A stretch of 64,000 nt of DNA, taken from NCBI RefSeq assembly GCF_008364795.1, contig NZ_VTTM01000010.1, forward strand, positions 174,165-238,164, in the 5' to 3' direction. Every line of letters begins with the position of its first letter. Positions within the stretch are counted from its first letter, which is position 1. The stretch is from Azospirillum oryzae. GTDB taxonomy: Bacteria > Pseudomonadota > Alphaproteobacteria > Azospirillales > Azospirillaceae. The notes beneath the pieces were generated by a model. The model did no database searches. It was not told the origin of the DNA and saw only the letters and a list, made by a program, of their open reading frames with translations. Positions 29,548 to 38,121 of the stretch are shown piece after piece. The position numbers and the translations under genes are program-made.

Positions 29548-30558
29548 ATGGCCACGTCCACCCACGATGCCGCCTACGACGTCACCGGCATCGGCAACGC
29601 CATTGTGGACGTGATCGCCCACGCCGACGACGCCTTCCTCGCCGCCAACACCATCGAGAAGGGGGCGATGACACTGATCGACGCCGCCCGGGCGGAGGAG
29701 CTGTACGGCCGGATGGGTCCGGGCGTCGAGGTTTCCGGCGGTTCGGCCGGCAACACCATGGCGGGCATCGCCATGCTCGGCGGGCGCGGCGCCTATATCG
29801 GCAAGGTCGCCAAGGACCAGCTGGGCGACGTGTTCCGCCACGACATCCGGGCATCCGGCGTCGCCTTCGACAGCGCGCCGCTGCTGGGTGGGGCGCCGAC
29901 CGCGCGCTGCCTGATCCTGGTCACCCCGGACGCCCAGCGCTCCATGAACACCTATCTCGGCGCCTGCGTCGAGCTGGGACCCGAGGACATCGACGAGGCG
30001 CTGATCGCCGGGTCGCAGGTCACCTATCTGGAAGGCTATCTGTGGGACCCGCCCCGCGCCAAGGAGGCCTTCCGCAAGGCGGCGGAGATCGCCCACGCCG
30101 CCGGCCGCAAGGTGTCGCTGTCGCTGTCCGACAGCTTCTGCGTCCATCGCCACCATGCCGAGTTCGTCGATCTGGTGGAGCGCCATGTCGACATCCTGTT
30201 CGCCAACGAGCACGAGATCGGCGCCCTCTACGGCACCGACAAGTTCGAGGATGCGCTGGCGGCGGTGAAGCGTCTGGGCAAGACCGCGGCGCTGACCCGC
30301 AGCGAGAAGGGCGCCGTCATCGTTTCCAACGGCGAGGTGGTCGAAGTGGCGGCCGAGCCGGTGGAGCGGGTGGTCGACACCACCGGCGCCGGCGACCTCT
30401 ATGCCGCCGGCTTCCTGTTCGGCCATACCCGCGGCCTGCCCCCGGCGGTGTGCGGCCGTCTCGGCGCCGTCGCCGCGGCGGAGATCATCAGCCATGTCGG
30501 CGCCCGGCCGGAGGTGAACCTGCGCGAGCTGGTCACCGCCAAGGGCCTGCTGGCGTAA
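29548..30558 (+). CDS. Adenosine kinase-like PfkB sugar/nucleoside kinase
   Basis: A 336-residue cytosolic kinase of the PfkB/ribokinase fold. The N-terminal GNAIVDVIAHADD and VSGGSAGNTMAGIAMLGG form the substrate side. The C-terminal VDTTGAGDLYAAGFLFG holds the anion hole and catalytic Asp. The sequence resembles the adenosine-kinase branch common in alphaproteobacteria. ATG at 29548 with AGGAG upstream. Confidence 0.9.
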   Translation: MATSTHDAAYDVTGIGNAIVDVIAHADDAFLAANTIEKGAMTLIDAARAEELYGRMGPGVEVSGGSAGNTMAGIAMLGGRGAYIGKVAKDQLGDVFRHDIRASGVAFDSAPLLGGAPTARCLILVTPDAQRSMNTYLGACVELGPEDIDEALIAGSQVTYLEGYLWDPPRAKEAFRKAAEIAHAAGRKVSLSLSDSFCVHRHHAEFVDLVERHVDILFANEHEIGALYGTDKFEDALAAVKRLGKTAALTRSEKGAVIVSNGEVVEVAAEPVERVVDTTGAGDLYAAGFLFGHTRGLPPAVCGRLGAVAAAEIISHVGARPEVNLRELVTAKGLLA

Positions 30559-30573
30559 GCCATCCCCCGAGGC

Positions 30574-30645
30574 GCGATTTGCGCGTCAAATCGCAAAGAC
30601 GTTGCCGGCCGCATTGCATTCTGCAACTGCGGCCGGTCCCGTTTT
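30574..30645 (+). terminator. Two hairpins ending the kinase gene
   Basis: First hairpin GCGATTTG-CGCGT-CAAATCGC (30574-30594). Second, longer hairpin CCGGCCGCA...TGCGGCCGG with an inner TTGCA/TGCAA stem (30605-30636), followed by TCCCGTTTT. The second is the likely intrinsic terminator. Confidence 0.8.
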
Positions 30646-30651
30646 GGGGGG

Positions 30652-31131
30652 TCAATTCAACTGGTCATCGATCACGGGACGGTCCGGCACCGTGGTCCTG
30701 GCGCACAGCAGCGCCATCGCCGTTCCGCTGTCCGGGGCGGCCACCGCCCAGCGATCCGGCCGGTCCGGCCGCGGGACGCTCAGCAGCCACAGCCGGTCCT
30801 TCTCGCCGAAGCGCTCATTGAAAAGCGTGTATTCGCGCGGCCCCTGCCGGCGCAGGTCGTTCAGCCGGGTCTGCAACTCCACCGCCTGGGCATTGCGCAC
30901 GCCGATGGCCTCTTCCAGCTGGCGAAGCTCGGTTTCCTGGCGTCGCAGGTCGCGGCGCAGGGAGTCTGTGGTCTGGGTCAGCTCCGTCCGTCCCTGATGC
31001 AACTGCGAGCGGCGGCGCTGGACGGCGGCGATCCGGTTGCCGATCCGCAGGATGGATACGGTGATCCAGCTGAGGCAGGCCATCAGGATCACCATTTCCA
31101 GCACGAGCAGCAGCGGCGTCTGCGCGCTCAT
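30652..31131 (-). CDS. Hypothetical membrane-anchored coiled-coil protein A
   Basis: A 159-residue protein. One membrane helix lies at residues 5-30 (LLLVLEMVILMACLSWITVS), then an Arg/Gln/Glu-rich coiled coil at 35-100, and a small C-terminal domain (100-159) containing FGEKDRLWLLSVP and WAVAAP. The ribosome binding site GGAGGG is good. I do not recognise the family. It is transcribed divergently from a gene of the same architecture 127 bases away. Confidence 0.7.
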   Translation of the reverse strand: MSAQTPLLLVLEMVILMACLSWITVSILRIGNRIAAVQRRRSQLHQGRTELTQTTDSLRRDLRRQETELRQLEEAIGVRNAQAVELQTRLNDLRRQGPREYTLFNERFGEKDRLWLLSVPRPDRPDRWAVAAPDSGTAMALLCARTTVPDRPVIDDQLN

Positions 31132-31258
31132 CGTCCCTCCGCTCCTTCGGCACGCTCCTTGCGTGCTTGCGCCGGCGTTTCAGCAACGGGCATGCCAAGA
31201 TCGGCTGCGCGAGCGTCGGGGCGATAGGCCGGGCGATGGGCCGAACGATGGAGTGGTG

Positions 31259-31789
31259 ATGGAGGCGGTCCGGACGATCCTCGACTCGGCGGTTCCGCTG
31301 GTGGCGGCCCTGGCGGTGCTGTGCCACCTGTGCTGGGTCGGCATCCGGCGCAGCTGGGACCGGGTCGCCGGGTTGGACCGGCTGCGCCAGTCGGTGGTGC
31401 CCCTGAAGGAACGCCAGCGCGTGGAGACCGAGGCGCTGGCCGACCTGACCTGCCGGCTGGAGGAGGCGAGGGGCCGGCTGTCGGCCGGCGAACAGCGCGT
31501 CGGCCATCTTCAGCGCCAGATCGATGCGGTGGACAAGGAGCCGCCGGTCTTCCTGCACATCCTGGGCACGTCCGGCGGCAACCGCAGCACCTTCCGGGCG
31601 GAAGTGCAGTACGACACCGCGGTCGCCACCGCCGCACGGGCCGCCGGAAAGCCGGTGAACCCGGTCTGGCGCTATGACAACCGGGTGCTGGTCCATGCGC
31701 TGGACCTGCAGTCCGCCCGGCGCGAGGCGGAGCACCTCTTTCCGCACAAGGCCGGCTTCAAGGTCTTTTTCCATGCGCCGGTGCCCTGA
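31259..31789 (+). CDS. Hypothetical membrane-anchored coiled-coil protein B
   Basis: A 176-residue protein. A membrane helix lies at residues 8-28 (LDSAVPLVAALAVLCHLCWV), a coiled coil at about 35-95 and a C-terminal domain (95-176) with PPVFLHILGTSGGNRSTFRA and PVWRYDNRVLVHALD. ATG at 31259, also reachable from GTGs at 31253 and 31256. Family not recognised. The layout mirrors the divergent protein A, suggesting partners. Confidence 0.7.
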   Translation: MEAVRTILDSAVPLVAALAVLCHLCWVGIRRSWDRVAGLDRLRQSVVPLKERQRVETEALADLTCRLEEARGRLSAGEQRVGHLQRQIDAVDKEPPVFLHILGTSGGNRSTFRAEVQYDTAVATAARAAGKPVNPVWRYDNRVLVHALDLQSARREAEHLFPHKAGFKVFFHAPVP

Positions 31790-31914
31790 TAGCTCCCCCT
31801 TGCACCGGGATTCTAGCCCCAAAGGCCGGCTCTGCGGTCTTCCGCCACAGCATCGGCTCGGGTAAGCTGCCGGTCCCGCCGCCCATCCTGAACATCCCGA
31901 CAGATTGCCCAATC

Positions 31915-32832
31915 ATGCAAGTCTACCTGCCGATTGCCGAGATGTCGGTCAACGCGCTGCTGGTGCTCGGCATGGGCTGGCTCGTGGGGTTCCTGTCGGG
32001 GATGTTCGGCGTCGGCGGCGGGTTCCTGATGACGCCGCTGCTGATCTTCATCGGCGTTCCCCCCGCCATCGCCGTCGGCACCCAGGCCAACCAGCTGGTC
32101 GCAGCCAGCGTGTCGGGCGTTCTGGCCCATTGGCGGCGCGGCAACGTCGACGTCAAGCTGGGCGTGGTGATGCTGGGCGGCGGCGTGGTCGGCACCGCGG
32201 TGGGGGTGTGGATCTTCGGCATCCTGCAGCGGCTGGGCCAGATCGACATCGCCATCACCCTGTCCTACGTCTTCTTCCTGGGCACCATCGGCGGGATGAT
32301 GCTGGTGGAAAGCAGCCGCGCCATCCTGCGCCGCCGCGCGCCGACGGCGAAACGCGGCAAGCTGCACCGCCACATCTGGCTGCACGGCCTGCCCTTCAAG
32401 ATGCGGTTCCAGCGGTCGAAGCTCTACATTTCCGCCCTGCTGCCGGCGGGGATCGGGGCGATCGGCGGCATGCTGGTGGCGATCATGGGCATCGGCGGCG
32501 GCTTCCTCCTGGTGCCGGCGATGATCTATCTGCTGAACATGCCGGCCGGGCTGGTCGCCGGAACCTCGCTGTTCCAGATCATCTTCACCACCGCGGCGGC
32601 GACCCTGCTGCAGGCCGCCACCAACCAGACGGTGGACGCCATGCTGGCGCTTCTGCTGCTGATCGGCGGCGTGATCGGCGCCCAGTTCGGAACGAAGGCG
32701 GGCAGCCGCCTGCGCGGCGAGACCGCCCGGCTGGCGCTGGCGACCATCGTCGTGGCGGTGGCTCTGAAGCTGGCCTGGGACCTGTTCTCCCGTCCCGACG
32801 ACCTGTTCACCCTGACCACGGGATTGCGATGA
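31915..32832 (+). CDS. TSUP (TauE/SafE) family transporter
   Basis: A 305-residue membrane protein with 7-8 helices in two repeats. Each repeat starts with the family's Gly-rich motif: GMFGVGGGFLMTPLLIF near residue 30 and AIMGIGGGFLLVPAMIYLL near 190. TSUP members export sulfite, sulfonates or organic acids. The downstream TIGR02186 and UspA genes overlap or follow closely, so this is an operon. The substrate is not known from the sequence. Confidence 0.92.
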   Translation: MQVYLPIAEMSVNALLVLGMGWLVGFLSGMFGVGGGFLMTPLLIFIGVPPAIAVGTQANQLVAASVSGVLAHWRRGNVDVKLGVVMLGGGVVGTAVGVWIFGILQRLGQIDIAITLSYVFFLGTIGGMMLVESSRAILRRRAPTAKRGKLHRHIWLHGLPFKMRFQRSKLYISALLPAGIGAIGGMLVAIMGIGGGFLLVPAMIYLLNMPAGLVAGTSLFQIIFTTAAATLLQAATNQTVDAMLALLLLIGGVIGAQFGTKAGSRLRGETARLALATIVVAVALKLAWDLFSRPDDLFTLTTGLR

Positions 32833-33614
32833 TGGCGGGGGTGATGAAACGCCGGCCGACCAGGCGCATGCTGATCCAGGGCGCCGCGGCGCTGGCCGGG
32901 CTGCTGCTGGGCGGCACGGTGGCGGCGACGGTGTGGGCGCAGCAGCTGGTCGCCGACCTGTCCAGCCATCTGATCGCCATCACCACCGGCTTCACCGGCA
33001 CGGAGGTCGTGCTGTTCGGCACCACCGACGGGCCGGGCGACGTTGCCATCGTCGTCACCGGCCCGCGCGGCCCCGCCACCGTCCGCCGCAAGCAGCGGGT
33101 GGCCGGCATGTGGATGAACACCGACAGCGTGCGCTTCGAGCAGGTGCCGAGCTTCTACACGGTGGCGGTCAGCCGGCCGCTCGACCAGTTGGTCGGCCGC
33201 CCGGTGCTGGAACGCCAGCAGCTGGGGTTGCCGCAGCTGCAATTGCCGGCCGACGCCACCCTGCCGCCGGACGAGCTTGCCGCCTACCGCAGCGCGCTGA
33301 TCCGCAACAAGCAGCGCCAGGGGCTGTACGCAATTTCCATGGGACAGGTCGCCTTCCTGGGCGAACGGCTGTTCCGCACCAACATCTATTTTCCGGCAAA
33401 CGTTCCGACCGGGCTGTACAATGTCGAAGCCTTGCTGATTCGTGACGGCGACGTGGTCAGCGCCCAGACCACGCCGCTGGTGGTGTCCAAGATCGGGTTC
33501 AGCGCCGAAGTGTCGGACTTCGCCCGCAACCGCCCGGTCATCTACGGGGTGGCCGCCGTCGTCGGCGCCATCGCGGCCGGCTGGGCGGCCGGCGCCGCAT
33601 TCCGCCGGATCTAA
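32829..33614 (+). CDS. TIGR02186-family membrane-anchored protein
   Basis: A 261-residue protein. The N-terminal membrane helix is at 14-36, followed by a beta-rich extracytoplasmic domain with SSHLIAITTGFTGTEVVLFG and WMNTDSVRFEQVPSFYTVAVS, and a C-terminal membrane helix at about 235-257. This matches the TIGR02186 group found next to TSUP transporters in alphaproteobacteria. ATG at 32829 overlaps the transporter stop by 4 bases. Probably a transporter accessory facing the periplasm. Confidence 0.85.
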   Translation: MMAGVMKRRPTRRMLIQGAAALAGLLLGGTVAATVWAQQLVADLSSHLIAITTGFTGTEVVLFGTTDGPGDVAIVVTGPRGPATVRRKQRVAGMWMNTDSVRFEQVPSFYTVAVSRPLDQLVGRPVLERQQLGLPQLQLPADATLPPDELAAYRSALIRNKQRQGLYAISMGQVAFLGERLFRTNIYFPANVPTGLYNVEALLIRDGDVVSAQTTPLVVSKIGFSAEVSDFARNRPVIYGVAAVVGAIAAGWAAGAAFRRI

Positions 33615-33632
33615 GCCGAGAGGGTGATCGAG

Positions 33633-34154
33633 ATGAGCGACGCGACGCAGTCCACGACGCCGGAAACGCCCGCCCAGCCGCCGGCTCCCAAGCCGGTGCG
33701 CATCTTCCTTGTGGTGGTCGACGACAGCCCGGAGCTGAAGGTGGCGCTCCGCTATGCCTGCCTGCGCGCCCGCAAGTCGGGCGGCAAGGTGGCGCTGCTG
33801 ACCGTCCTGGAAAAGGGCGAGATGCAGCATTGGCTGGCGGTGGAGAACCTGATCCGCGAGGAACAGCGCGCCGAGGCGGAGCAGATGCTCCAGAAGCTGG
33901 CGCGCGAGGTCAACCAGCTGACCGGCACCCTGCCGGCGCTCTATGTCCGCGAAGGCAACCGCACCGAGGAGGTGCTGGCCCTGATCGGGGAGGAGCCGAG
34001 CATCTCCATCCTGGTGCTGGCCGCCGGCACCGATCCGGAGGGCCCCGGTCCGCTGATCTCCTACTACACCGGGCGCGGCCTGGGGCGCCTGCGCATCCCG
34101 CTGACCATCGTCCCCGGCGGGCTCAGCAACGAGGCGCTGGACGCGATCACGTAA
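33633..34154 (+). CDS. Universal stress protein (UspA fold)
   Basis: A 173-residue cytosolic protein. The UspA fold starts with IFLVVVDDSPELKVALRYA, followed by GGKVALLTVLEKGEMQHW. It ends VLAAGTDPEGPGPLISYYTG, in place of the usual ATP-binding GxxGxxxxxGS(V/T), so ATP binding is uncertain. ATG at 33633 was chosen for its spacing to GAGAGG; a GTG at 33624 is in frame. Third gene of the TSUP operon, 18 bases after TIGR02186. Confidence 0.88.
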   Translation: MSDATQSTTPETPAQPPAPKPVRIFLVVVDDSPELKVALRYACLRARKSGGKVALLTVLEKGEMQHWLAVENLIREEQRAEAEQMLQKLAREVNQLTGTLPALYVREGNRTEEVLALIGEEPSISILVLAAGTDPEGPGPLISYYTGRGLGRLRIPLTIVPGGLSNEALDAIT

Positions 34155-34159
34155 GTGGG

Positions 34160-34178
34160 GGCACGCAGGTAAGGATAG
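34160..34178 (+). repeat. Dispersed 19-base repeat, copy 1
   Basis: GGCACGCAGGTAAGGATAG, identical to the reverse complement of 61960-61978. It lies in the spacer after the universal stress gene. Confidence 0.6.
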
Positions 34179-34338
34179 GCGCCGCAGGGACAGGCCGCGC
34201 ATGCCGGATGCCGAATACCCACACAAGCGGGGTCCTTGATCCGCCCGGCGTTTCGGCCCAAATTTCCACCCAATCGTTCCGCGTCCCGATCCCGGGCGCG
34301 CCGGCGGTTCCAATCCGCCGCCGATGGAGGACCAGACC

Positions 34339-34896
34339 ATGTTCATTCAGACCGAGCAGACGCCCAACCCGGCGACTCTCAAGTTCCTGCCGGGGCGTGA
34401 CGTGCTCGGACGCGGCACCGCCGACTTCACCAGCCGCGAGGATGCCGCCCGTTCGCCGCTCGCCCAGCGCCTGTTCGAGATCGAGGGCGTCGTCGGCGTC
34501 TTCCTGGGCGCCGACTTCATCACCATCACCAAGACCGACGCGCGCGACTGGTTCCTGCTGAAGCCGTCGATCCTCGGCGTCATCATGGAGCATTTCACCG
34601 CCGACCGCCCGGTCCTGCTGGAAGACGGCGGCGACGGCCATGCCGCGGCGTCGAACGCCGATGACGAGGAGATCGTCGAGCAGATCAAGGAGCTGCTGGA
34701 CACCCGCGTCCGCCCGTCGGTTGCCCAGGACGGCGGCGACATCACCTTCCAGGGCTTCGAGAAGGGCGTCGTCTATCTGGCGATGAAGGGGGCCTGCTCC
34801 GGCTGCCCCAGCTCCACCGCCACGCTGAAGCACGGCATCGAGAACATGCTGCGCCATTACATCCCCGAAGTGGTCGAAGTCCGCTCGGTCCAGTAA
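34339..34896 (+). CDS. NifU/NfuA-type Fe-S scaffold protein
   Basis: A 185-residue protein. The N-terminal Nfu_N (Scaffold) domain is at 1-88 (MFIQTEQTPNPATLKFLPG). The C-terminal NifU-like domain is at 105-180 with the cluster-binding CSGCPSS motif near residue 153. Carries and delivers 4Fe-4S clusters. ATG at 34339 with GGAGG 8 bases upstream; the in-frame ATG at 34324 has no such site. Confidence 0.94.
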   Translation: MFIQTEQTPNPATLKFLPGRDVLGRGTADFTSREDAARSPLAQRLFEIEGVVGVFLGADFITITKTDARDWFLLKPSILGVIMEHFTADRPVLLEDGGDGHAAASNADDEEIVEQIKELLDTRVRPSVAQDGGDITFQGFEKGVVYLAMKGACSGCPSSTATLKHGIENMLRHYIPEVVEVRSVQ

Positions 34897-34959
34897 TCCG
34901 CTCTCCGGTTATGCCGGTCCGCCCTTGATGCGGCGGGCCGGCATTCCCATGCTGGCGGG

Positions 34960-35844
34960 ATGATCATCTCCGCCAGCTACAAGACCGACATTCCCGCCTT
35001 CTATGGGCGCTGGTTCCTGAACCGCCTCGACTCCGGTTATTGCCGGATGGTCAATCCCTATGGCGGCCAGACCTACCGCATCGACCTGACCCGGCCGGCG
35101 GTCGACGGCTTCATCTTCTGGACCAAGAATCTGGGACCGTTCCTCGGCGCGCTCGACAGCGTGGCGGAGCGGGGTTTTCCTTTTATCGTACAGTACAGCG
35201 TCACCGGCCTGCCCACCGCGCTGGAACGCTCGGTTCCCGATTGGGAGACGGCGGCCGGCCATATGGCGCGGGTGCGCGAGCGCTGGGGACCGCGGGCGGC
35301 GGTCTGGCGCTACGACCCGATCGCGCTGACCGACGCGACCCCGCCGGACTGGCACCGCGAGACCTTCGCCCGGATCGCGCGGGCGCTGCGCGGGGTGACC
35401 GACGAGGTGGTGGCTTCCTTCCTCCAGCCCTACCGCAAGACCGCCCGCAACCTCGCCGCCGCCGGCATCGGCTGGAGCGATCCTGAGGCGGAGGAGAAAC
35501 GGTCGCTGCTGGCGGATTTGGCCGGGACCGCGGCGGGGGAGGGAATGGCGCTGACGCTCTGCACCCAACCGGAACTGGTCGGCACACTCGGCACGGCGCC
35601 GGCCCGCTGTGTCGATGCGGTGCGGCTGTCGGATGTCGCGGGGTATCCGGTGGCGGCGCGGGAGAAGGGAAATAGGCCCGGTTGCCTGTGCGCCGAAAGC
35701 CGTGACATCGGCGATTACGACAGCTGTCCGCACGGCTGCGTCTACTGCTATGCCGTTGCCGACCGTGGCAAGGCCCAGCAGCGCTTCGCCGCGCATGATC
35801 CTGAGGGGGAGTTTCTGGTGGCGCGGCGGTCAGCCACCGCCTGA
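34960..35844 (+). CDS. DUF1848 family protein with C-terminal cysteine cluster
   Basis: A 294-residue protein opening with the DUF1848 signature IISASYKTDIPAFYGRWF and FIFWTKNLGPF. Near the C-terminus the motif GCLCAES...DSCPHGCVYCYA contains five closely spaced cysteines, resembling a radical-SAM or Fe-S ligand set placed at the end of a TIM-barrel-like protein. Function not established. Alone between nfuA and ribB. Confidence 0.86.
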   Translation: MIISASYKTDIPAFYGRWFLNRLDSGYCRMVNPYGGQTYRIDLTRPAVDGFIFWTKNLGPFLGALDSVAERGFPFIVQYSVTGLPTALERSVPDWETAAGHMARVRERWGPRAAVWRYDPIALTDATPPDWHRETFARIARALRGVTDEVVASFLQPYRKTARNLAAAGIGWSDPEAEEKRSLLADLAGTAAGEGMALTLCTQPELVGTLGTAPARCVDAVRLSDVAGYPVAAREKGNRPGCLCAESRDIGDYDSCPHGCVYCYAVADRGKAQQRFAAHDPEGEFLVARRSATA

Positions 35845-35882
35845 GAGTGACGGCCCCGCCCGTCCAGGCGGGGCCGCTTCCC

Positions 35883-36545
35883 TCACGCTACTGAACGCAG
35901 GCGATGGTCGCCGGCCAGATCGGCAATGCTGACGATGGGCAGATCGTGCTCCACGGCGAAGGCAACCAGCTCCGGCAGGCGGGCCATTGTGCCGTCGGGG
36001 TTCATCACCTCGCACAGGACACCGGCGGGCTTGCGGCCGGCCCGGAACATCAGGTCGATGGTAGCCTCGGTATGGCCGCGGCGGGCGGCGAGGCCGCCGG
36101 GATTGGCGCGGATCGGGAAGACATGGCCCGGCCGCGCTAGGTCCTCGGGCCGGCAATCTTCAGCTATGGCCGTTCGGATGGTGGTGACGCGGTCGGCGGC
36201 CGATACCCCGGTGGTGACACCGGTTCGGGCCTCGATCGACACCGTGAAGGCAGTGCCGAAGCGGGCGCTGTTGGCCGACACCATCGGCGGAAGATCGAGC
36301 CTTTCCAGTCGTTCTTCCGGCAGGATCAGGCAGACGATTCCGCTGCAGGTCCGGATCAGGAAGGCCATCTGGTCGATGGTGATGGCATCGGCCGGGTAGA
36401 TGATGTCGCCTTCGTTCTCGCGGTCGTCATCGTCGACTACGATGACTCCGCCGCCCTTGCGGATGCGCTCGACTGCGAGGGCGATCCGCTCTTCCGGCGT
36501 ACCGAAACGGGAAAGAAGGCCATCATGGGTCTGGGGCTGATTCAT
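35883..36545 (-). CDS. ribB: 3,4-dihydroxy-2-butanone 4-phosphate synthase
   Basis: Converts ribulose 5-phosphate to the four-carbon precursor of riboflavin. The 220-residue single-domain RibB has DDDDRENEGDIIYPAD near residue 38 (metal and substrate acids) and RRGHTEATIDLM near 165. There is no RibA fusion domain. The ATG at 36545 has GGAG 8 bases before it. An FMN riboswitch lies in the leader, so it is expected to be repressed by FMN. Confidence 0.97.
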   Translation of the reverse strand: MNQPQTHDGLLSRFGTPEERIALAVERIRKGGGVIVVDDDDRENEGDIIYPADAITIDQMAFLIRTCSGIVCLILPEERLERLDLPPMVSANSARFGTAFTVSIEARTGVTTGVSAADRVTTIRTAIAEDCRPEDLARPGHVFPIRANPGGLAARRGHTEATIDLMFRAGRKPAGVLCEVMNPDGTMARLPELVAFAVEHDLPIVSIADLAGDHRLRSVA

Positions 36546-36700
36546 GGTTCTCACTCCAAAAATTGGGCGAGCCTGAATCAGGGCGCAAAAGAGATCCCCC
36601 GGCATCGGGAAGCAATGCATCCACGGTGTCGGCGCAAGCCATCGCCGGCACCCCGGCCCAGGCTTTACGCCCGGCATGGGTGGCTGCGTAGCTAGCTCAT

Positions 36701-36838
36701 TCTCTTCCATCCGGACTGTAACCGTCGGCCCCGGCCTTGCACCGGGTCTGCTGTCCCCGTGGCGGGTGCCACGGGCGCTCGCGGGCTCCCCTTCAGTTGA
36801 AGGGATACCGCCGGTCGGGAGTTTCACCCTGCCCTGAG
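36701..36838 (-). promoter_or_regulatory. FMN riboswitch (RFN element)
   Basis: On the minus strand the conserved RFN blocks appear in order: GGGCAGGGTGAAACTCCC, GACCGGCGGTA, AGCCCGCGAGCG, CAGCAGACCCGGT and GCCGACGGTTACAGTCCGG with GAAGAGA at the end. It lies 156 bases upstream of ribB. No clear terminator follows, so control may be at translation initiation. Confidence 0.96.
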
Positions 36839-36935
36839 AACAAGCATATGTCGCCGCCCTTTTGCGGACGGCGGCCTCAGCTTCGTGGGCGGAGTGGTGT
36901 CTGTCAAGGGTGCGGGTGACGGGTGCGCACAGGCT

Positions 36936-37301
36936 TTACGGACAAACCTTCCGCACCGTCTCGACCAGCTTTTCCGGGTTGAACGGCTTCACCAGCCAGC
37001 CGGTGGCGCCGGCTTCGCGGCCGGCGGACTTCTTGGCTGGGTCGGCCTCTGTGGTCAGCAGCAGGATCGGGGTGGTGCGGTTGAGGGCCGAGCCGCGGAT
37101 GGCGCGGGTCAGCGCCAGCCCGTCCAGACCCGGCATGTTCAGGTCGGTGATGATGCAGTCGAACTTGCGCTGGTTGACCAGGGCGAGGCCGGCATTGCCG
37201 TCCGACGCCTCCGCCACCTCATAGCCGGCGCCTTTCAGCGTGAAACCGACCATGTCGCGGATGGTCTTGGAATCGTCGACGGTCAGGACGCTCTTGGGCA
37301 T
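36936..37301 (-). CDS. Single-domain response regulator, CheY type
   Basis: A 121-residue receiver domain. The acid pocket is D9/D10, the phosphorylation site D53 in IITDLNMPGLDG, the switch Thr83 and the invariant K105 in VKPFNPEKL. No output domain. The alphaproteobacterial sequence is close to CheY proteins of chemotaxis operons, but no che genes are near, so its kinase is unknown. Confidence 0.92.
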   Translation of the reverse strand: MPKSVLTVDDSKTIRDMVGFTLKGAGYEVAEASDGNAGLALVNQRKFDCIITDLNMPGLDGLALTRAIRGSALNRTTPILLLTTEADPAKKSAGREAGATGWLVKPFNPEKLVETVRKVCP

Positions 37302-37409
37302 GGAACGCGGCTCCGGTTGCTCGGCCGAAAGGAATAAGGGAAAGGCCTAGGCAATTTCCCGGCGACCGTCAACCGCTGGCATCCCCTATCCCGAACAAGG
37401 CCAAACCCC

Positions 37410-37437
37410 CGGTCCGGCGGATCGCCGCTGAACCGGA
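37410..37437 (-). terminator. Hairpin after grpE
   Basis: CCGGT-3-GCGG-ATCG-CCGC-3-ACCGG inverted repeat, 22 bases downstream of the grpE stop on the minus strand. No T-run, so weak. Confidence 0.4.
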
Positions 37438-37458
37438 GGTTTGGCAGAGGCTGTATGG

Positions 37459-38067
37459 TTACGCCTTCGTATCGACGTGCTGACCGCCGGCGTCACCGCC
37501 CTTGGCGACGCCGACCATCGCCTCGCGCAGCAGGCGGCCATGGATGGTGTAGCCGGGCTGCAGCACCTGGACGACGGTGCCGGCGGCCTTGCCGGTGTTC
37601 TCGATCTCGAACATCACCTGATGGAAGTTCGGGTCGAACGGCTCGCCGGCCGGGTCCAGCTTCTTGATGCCGGCGCGTTCGAAGGCGGCGAACAGCTGGC
37701 GCTCGGTCGCCTCGACGCCGACGGCAAGGCCCTTCAGCATCTCGTCCTGCTCGCGGCCCTCGGCCGGGACGGCGTCCAGCGCGCGGCGCAGGTTGTCGGC
37801 GACCGACACCAGCTCCTTGGCGAAGCTGGACACGGCGAACTTGCTGGCGTCCTCGCGGTCGCGCTGGGCACGGCGGCGGGTGTTCTCCGTCTCCGCCATG
37901 GCGCGCAGAAGCTGGTCCTTCAGGCTGGCGACCTCGGCCTCCAGCTTGGCGACGCGGTCCTCGGGCGAACCGGCTTCCGCACCGTTGGGGGCACCGTTGG
38001 CGGTCTCGGCGGTGGCCTCGGTCGGCTCCACCGTGGCGTCGGAGGGCTTGTTCTGCTCTTCGCTCAT
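37459..38067 (-). CDS. grpE: Nucleotide exchange factor GrpE
   Basis: Exchange factor for DnaK. It has 202 residues. The acidic/Ala N-terminus and long coiled coil are at about 35-90, and the GrpE beta domain at 115-195 has LDPAGEPFDPNFHQVMFEIE and VVQVLQPGYTIHGRLLREAMVGVAK. The adjacent upstream gene is hrcA, as in many alphaproteobacteria. dnaK is not in the window. Confidence 0.97.
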   Translation of the reverse strand: MSEEQNKPSDATVEPTEATAETANGAPNGAEAGSPEDRVAKLEAEVASLKDQLLRAMAETENTRRRAQRDREDASKFAVSSFAKELVSVADNLRRALDAVPAEGREQDEMLKGLAVGVEATERQLFAAFERAGIKKLDPAGEPFDPNFHQVMFEIENTGKAAGTVVQVLQPGYTIHGRLLREAMVGVAKGGDAGGQHVDTKA

Positions 38068-38121
38068 GGTTTTCTCAATTCTTGCTTCGTCAAAAGGCGG
38101 AGTGAGTGAGGGAGGCGGCGC

